Shown: piece by piece, positions 61,125 to 64,000 of the stretch
Layout of the letters: the number at the start of each line of letters is the position of its first letter
Position numbering within the stretch: position 1 is the stretch's first letter
From: Bacteroidetes bacterium UBA2475
Lineage (GTDB): Bacteria > Bacteroidota > Bacteroidia > B-17B0 > Aurantibacillaceae
NCBI GenBank assembly: GCA_002342065.1
Contig: DDPF01000004.1
Span: 496,001-560,000, forward strand
Length of the DNA stretch: 64,000 nt
Direction of reading: 5' to 3'
The notes under the pieces: model-generated
What the model was told of the DNA's origin: nothing
What the model saw: only the letters and a program-made list of their open reading frames with translations
The model's database searches: none
Program-made: the position numbers and the translations under genes

Positions 61125-62594
61125 ATGCGCAAAACAAACAACAGTAGGTCAGGAGCAAGCAGTAAAGGAAAATCTTTTAAAACAAAAGACGCTAATAAAG
61201 CGTTCAAAAAGCCCTTCGGCAAATCTTCATACAACGATAAGCCAAAAAGAGAAGGCGATTCTTTTTCAGATAAAGAAGAGAGGCCAAAAAAACGTTTTAA
61301 CAGTTCAGAAGAAAGAACTTCTTATAAAAAAACAGAAGGCTCAGATAAAAAATACAGCGATAAGCCCAAAAGAAGTTTTGGAAATTCAGACGAACGCAAG
61401 CCATCTAAGAAAAGTTATGGTGGCGATAAAGATTTTGGATTTAGCGATAAACCAAAAAGAAGTTTCGAAAAGTCGGGCGACAAAAAACCATACAAAAAAG
61501 ACTTTGGTGATAAACCAAAAAGAAGTTTTGATAATTCGGAAGAACGCAAACCATTTAAAAAAGACTCTAAGTTCGGCGATAAGCCCCGTAAAAGTTTTAG
61601 CGGCGGCGATGACAGAAAACCCTTTAAAAAAGACTTTGGAGATAAGAAAAAGGATTTCGGTTTTAAAAAACCAGAAAGAAAATTTGATTCACCAAAATTT
61701 GAAAAGGACGATAAAAAGCCTCGCAGAAAAAGCAGCAGAAGTTTTAACGAAGATTCAGATAAAACAAAGCGCGTAAAGTTTGATGAATTTGAAGATGGTA
61801 AAACATTTTCAAACGCATCAAAAGATGACGGAGATAAAAAGAAATTTAAAAAACCAGATCTGGTAAAGAAAACTGCAAGCGCAGATGGATTGACGCGTTT
61901 AAATAAATATCTTTCAAATGCTGGAATAGCTTCGCGAAGAGATGCCGATGTATTAATTCAAAGCGGCGTGGTAAAAGTAAACGGCGTGGTAATAGATCAG
62001 TTGGGATATAAGATAAAAGCCGGAGACGTTGTTACTTATGGCGATGCAGCTGTGAAAAGCGAACGCAAAGTGTATTTGTTATTAAATAAACCTAAAGATT
62101 ACATTACAACAGTTGATGATCCACAAGAACGCAAAACGGTAATGGAACTAATAAAAGGCGCTTGCAGAGAGCGTTTATATCCTGTTGGACGTTTAGACAG
62201 GAACACAACAGGTTTATTATTATTTACTAATGACGGGGAGATAACAACAAAATTAACGCATCCAAAATATGGCGTTAAAAAAGTATATCATGTAAGTTTA
62301 AATAAAGGACTTAAAACGGAAGATTTTACGGCAATAAAAGAAGGTGTTGAATTAGAAGATGGTGTGGTAAAAGCTGATGACCTTGCCTTTGTTGGCGAAG
62401 GAAAAAAAGAGATAGGTATTGAGATCCACAGTGGGCGTAACCGTATTGTAAGGCGTTTATTTGAGCATTTGGGCTATGATGTTGTAAAGTTAGACAGGGT
62501 AGTGTTTGCAGGCTTAACTAAAAAGGACCTGCCCCGTGGCAAACACCGCTTTTTAACAGCAAAAGAAATTGGCTTTTTGCAAATGATAGGATAA
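61125..62594 (+). CDS. RluB/RsuA-type pseudouridine synthase with long basic N-terminal tail
   Basis: This 489-residue protein has an N-terminal tail of about 245 residues that is low-complexity and basic, with tandem repeats of GDKPKRSFDNSEERKPFKK type (about eight units between residues 35 and 195). The S4 RNA-binding domain is at about 250-310 (TRLNKYLSNAGIASRRDADVLIQSGVVKVNG), and the catalytic domain follows (KVYLLLNKPKDYITTVDDPQERKTV, with the catalytic Asp in VGRLDRNTTGLLLFTNDG, then HSGRNRIVRRLFEHLGYDV). It isomerises uridines in rRNA (RsuA/RluB/RluE type). The repeat tail probably binds RNA without sequence preference; the extension is longer than in E. coli homologues. Confidence 0.93.
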   Translation: MRKTNNSRSGASSKGKSFKTKDANKAFKKPFGKSSYNDKPKREGDSFSDKEERPKKRFNSSEERTSYKKTEGSDKKYSDKPKRSFGNSDERKPSKKSYGGDKDFGFSDKPKRSFEKSGDKKPYKKDFGDKPKRSFDNSEERKPFKKDSKFGDKPRKSFSGGDDRKPFKKDFGDKKKDFGFKKPERKFDSPKFEKDDKKPRRKSSRSFNEDSDKTKRVKFDEFEDGKTFSNASKDDGDKKKFKKPDLVKKTASADGLTRLNKYLSNAGIASRRDADVLIQSGVVKVNGVVIDQLGYKIKAGDVVTYGDAAVKSERKVYLLLNKPKDYITTVDDPQERKTVMELIKGACRERLYPVGRLDRNTTGLLLFTNDGEITTKLTHPKYGVKKVYHVSLNKGLKTEDFTAIKEGVELEDGVVKADDLAFVGEGKKEIGIEIHSGRNRIVRRLFEHLGYDVVKLDRVVFAGLTKKDLPRGKHRFLTAKEIGFLQMIG

Positions 62595-62642
62595 AATTTT
62601 GTATTTTTAAAGGATAGAAAACCATTTTTTGATTTAAAAACT

Positions 62643-64000
62643 ATGTGTGGAATTGTAGCATATATTGGTAAGCGCGAAGCTTATCCTATTTTAATAAAAG
62701 GATTACAACGTTTGGAATATCGTGGATACGATAGCGCCGGGGTTGCTATGATAAACAAAGCAGGAACCCTTAATGTATATAAACGTAAAGGGAAAGTAAG
62801 TGAATTACTTGCGTTTGTAAAAGACGAAGATACAACCGGTAACATTGGTATTGGTCACACACGCTGGGCTACGCATGGTGAGCCAAATGATGTGAACTCG
62901 CATCCACATTATTCTCAAACAAAAGATCTTGTGATGATCCATAACGGTATCATCGAAAATTATGCGGCTATTAAAGAAGGTTTAACAAAACGCGGACATA
63001 CATTCCAATCTCAAACAGATACAGAAGTTCTGATTCATTTAATCGAAGAAATTAAAACGCACGAGAAAATGAAACTAGGGCACGCTGTACAAGCTGCTTT
63101 AAAACAGGTTATTGGTGCTTATGCAATTGTTGTTCTTGATAAAAATGATCCTGATTCAATTGTGGCTGCAAAAAAAGGTAGTCCAATGGTTATTGGTATT
63201 GGATCAGGTGATTTTTTTATTGCGTCAGATGCTTCGCCAATTATTGAGTACACAAAAAATGTAGTGTATTTAGAAGATGAGCAAGTTGCTGTTTTAAGAA
63301 GAGGCCAGGAATTAAAGATCAGAAATTTAAAGGATAAAGAAGTTACACCATACGTACAGGAATTAACATTAGAGATTGAATCTATTGAAAAGGGCGGTTA
63401 CGATCACTTCATGCTAAAAGAGATCTACGAGCAACCGCGGTCTGTTTTAGATAGTATGCGTGGAAGGTTAATTGCTAATGAAGGAGAAATAAAACTCAGC
63501 GGCGTTGAGGATCATGAAAAGAAATTTGAAAAAGCTAAACGTATTATTTTTGTTGCCTGTGGTACTTCCTGGCACGCAGGTTTAGTAGCAGAATATTTAT
63601 TTGAGGAATTTGCGCGTGTACCAGTTGAGGTGGAATATGCCTCTGAGTTCAGGTATAGAAACCCGATCATTTTTGAGGATGACATAGTTATTGCTATCTC
63701 GCAAAGCGGTGAAACAGCCGATACATTGGCCGCTATAGAATTGGCAAAATCAAAAGGCGCAACTGTTTTAGGTGTTTGCAATGTGGTGGGTTCATCTATA
63801 GCCCGTGCCACACAGGGGGGTTGTTATACACATGCCGGTCCTGAGATCGGCGTTGCCTCTACAAAAGCATTTACAGCACAAGTAACTGTACTAACACTTA
63901 TGGCCTTGCATATGGCAAAAGTACGCGGTACGTTATCAGAAAGTCGTTACCGTCAATTGTGTTACGAAATGGAAGCTATTCCAGGGAAGATAGAAGAAGT
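62643..64000 (+). CDS. glmS: Glutamine-fructose-6-phosphate aminotransferase, 3'-truncated
   Basis: The frame opens with ATG at 62643 and stays open to the end of the window, giving 452 codons of a protein that is normally about 610 residues. The start MCGIVAYIGKREAYPILIKGLQRLEYRGYDSAG has Cys2, the catalytic nucleophile of the N-terminal glutaminase domain. TRWATHGEPND and HNGIIENY are further glutaminase motifs. The first SIS isomerase domain follows (FVACGTSWHAGLVAEYLFEEFARVPVEVEYASEFRYR, then AISQSGETADTLAAI). The enzyme makes glucosamine-6-phosphate for peptidoglycan and lipopolysaccharide. No glmS ribozyme-like sequence is apparent in the 48 bases upstream. Confidence 0.97.
   Translation, partial: MCGIVAYIGKREAYPILIKGLQRLEYRGYDSAGVAMINKAGTLNVYKRKGKVSELLAFVKDEDTTGNIGIGHTRWATHGEPNDVNSHPHYSQTKDLVMIHNGIIENYAAIKEGLTKRGHTFQSQTDTEVLIHLIEEIKTHEKMKLGHAVQAALKQVIGAYAIVVLDKNDPDSIVAAKKGSPMVIGIGSGDFFIASDASPIIEYTKNVVYLEDEQVAVLRRGQELKIRNLKDKEVTPYVQELTLEIESIEKGGYDHFMLKEIYEQPRSVLDSMRGRLIANEGEIKLSGVEDHEKKFEKAKRIIFVACGTSWHAGLVAEYLFEEFARVPVEVEYASEFRYRNPIIFEDDIVIAISQSGETADTLAAIELAKSKGATVLGVCNVVGSSIARATQGGCYTHAGPEIGVASTKAFTAQVTVLTLMALHMAKVRGTLSESRYRQLCYEMEAIPGKIEE

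Noticed and set aside
62595..62642. glmS ribozyme or riboswitch upstream of glmS
   Set aside because: The gap is only 48 bases, too short for the ribozyme core, and none of its conserved pairing was seen.

Overview
The window comes from a Bacteroidota chromosome, probably a flavobacteria-like or other marine/freshwater Bacteroidia lineage. The evidence is low G+C by eye, about ten secreted proteins with type IX secretion (T9SS) C-terminal sorting domains (a YPNP-type motif then a GIY/GLYF-x-V/L strand pair), TonB receptor and AsmA-type envelope genes, a short Bacteroidota housekeeping sigma factor, and promoters with the TAnnTTTG -7 box instead of a sigma70 TATAAT box. No tRNA, rRNA, CRISPR array, transposase or phage gene was recognised. 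The genes at both window edges (RNase G and GlmS) are cut off.

Layout. 1-0.9 kb: end of RNase E/G. 0.9-13.8 kb: a propeller-type LytS-like histidine kinase and a LytTR response regulator, followed by five same-strand genes for secreted proteins (two FDPG-repeat propellers, a LamG protein, a WG-repeat protein and an unknown). Upstream of the regulator gene and each of the five secreted genes is the same direct-repeat element, and in all six cases its second half-site ends exactly 33 bases before the first base of a TAnnTTTG-like -7 box. This looks like a self-contained LytTR regulon and is the main discovery of the window. 13.8-16.5 kb: an ABC ATPase/membrane protein pair on the minus strand. 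16.7-23.5 kb: GH9 cellulase, AsmA protein and a T9SS substrate. 23.7-29.4 kb: housekeeping genes rpoD, recN, an LtaS-like sulfatase-fold enzyme and fabI. 29.4-32.0 kb: a His-rich small protein and a TonB receptor.

32-43 kb (minus strand): a VPS10/sortilin-like T9SS protein coupled to a small secreted protein, two REP-like palindromic repeat units, an FN3 protein in tandem with a 1010-residue secreted protein, and another T9SS substrate. 43.1-48.7 kb: a DUF420 membrane protein, a lipoprotein fusing a c-type haem motif to a copper monooxygenase-like region with all six copper ligands, and a PNGase F-like T9SS protein. 48.7-55.4 kb: GH18 and GH16 secreted hydrolases (the GH16 has Asp in place of its acid/base Glu) flanking lepA and a GT39-like glycosyltransferase. 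55.5-64 kb: a MORN-variant repeat protein, a lipoprotein, conserved envelope proteins, YraN, a pseudouridine synthase with a long basic tail, and the start of glmS.

Taken together this is a surface- and secretion-rich segment mixed with housekeeping genes. Several intergenic regions hold palindromic REP-like sequences, and one palindrome appears to run into a signal peptide coding region.
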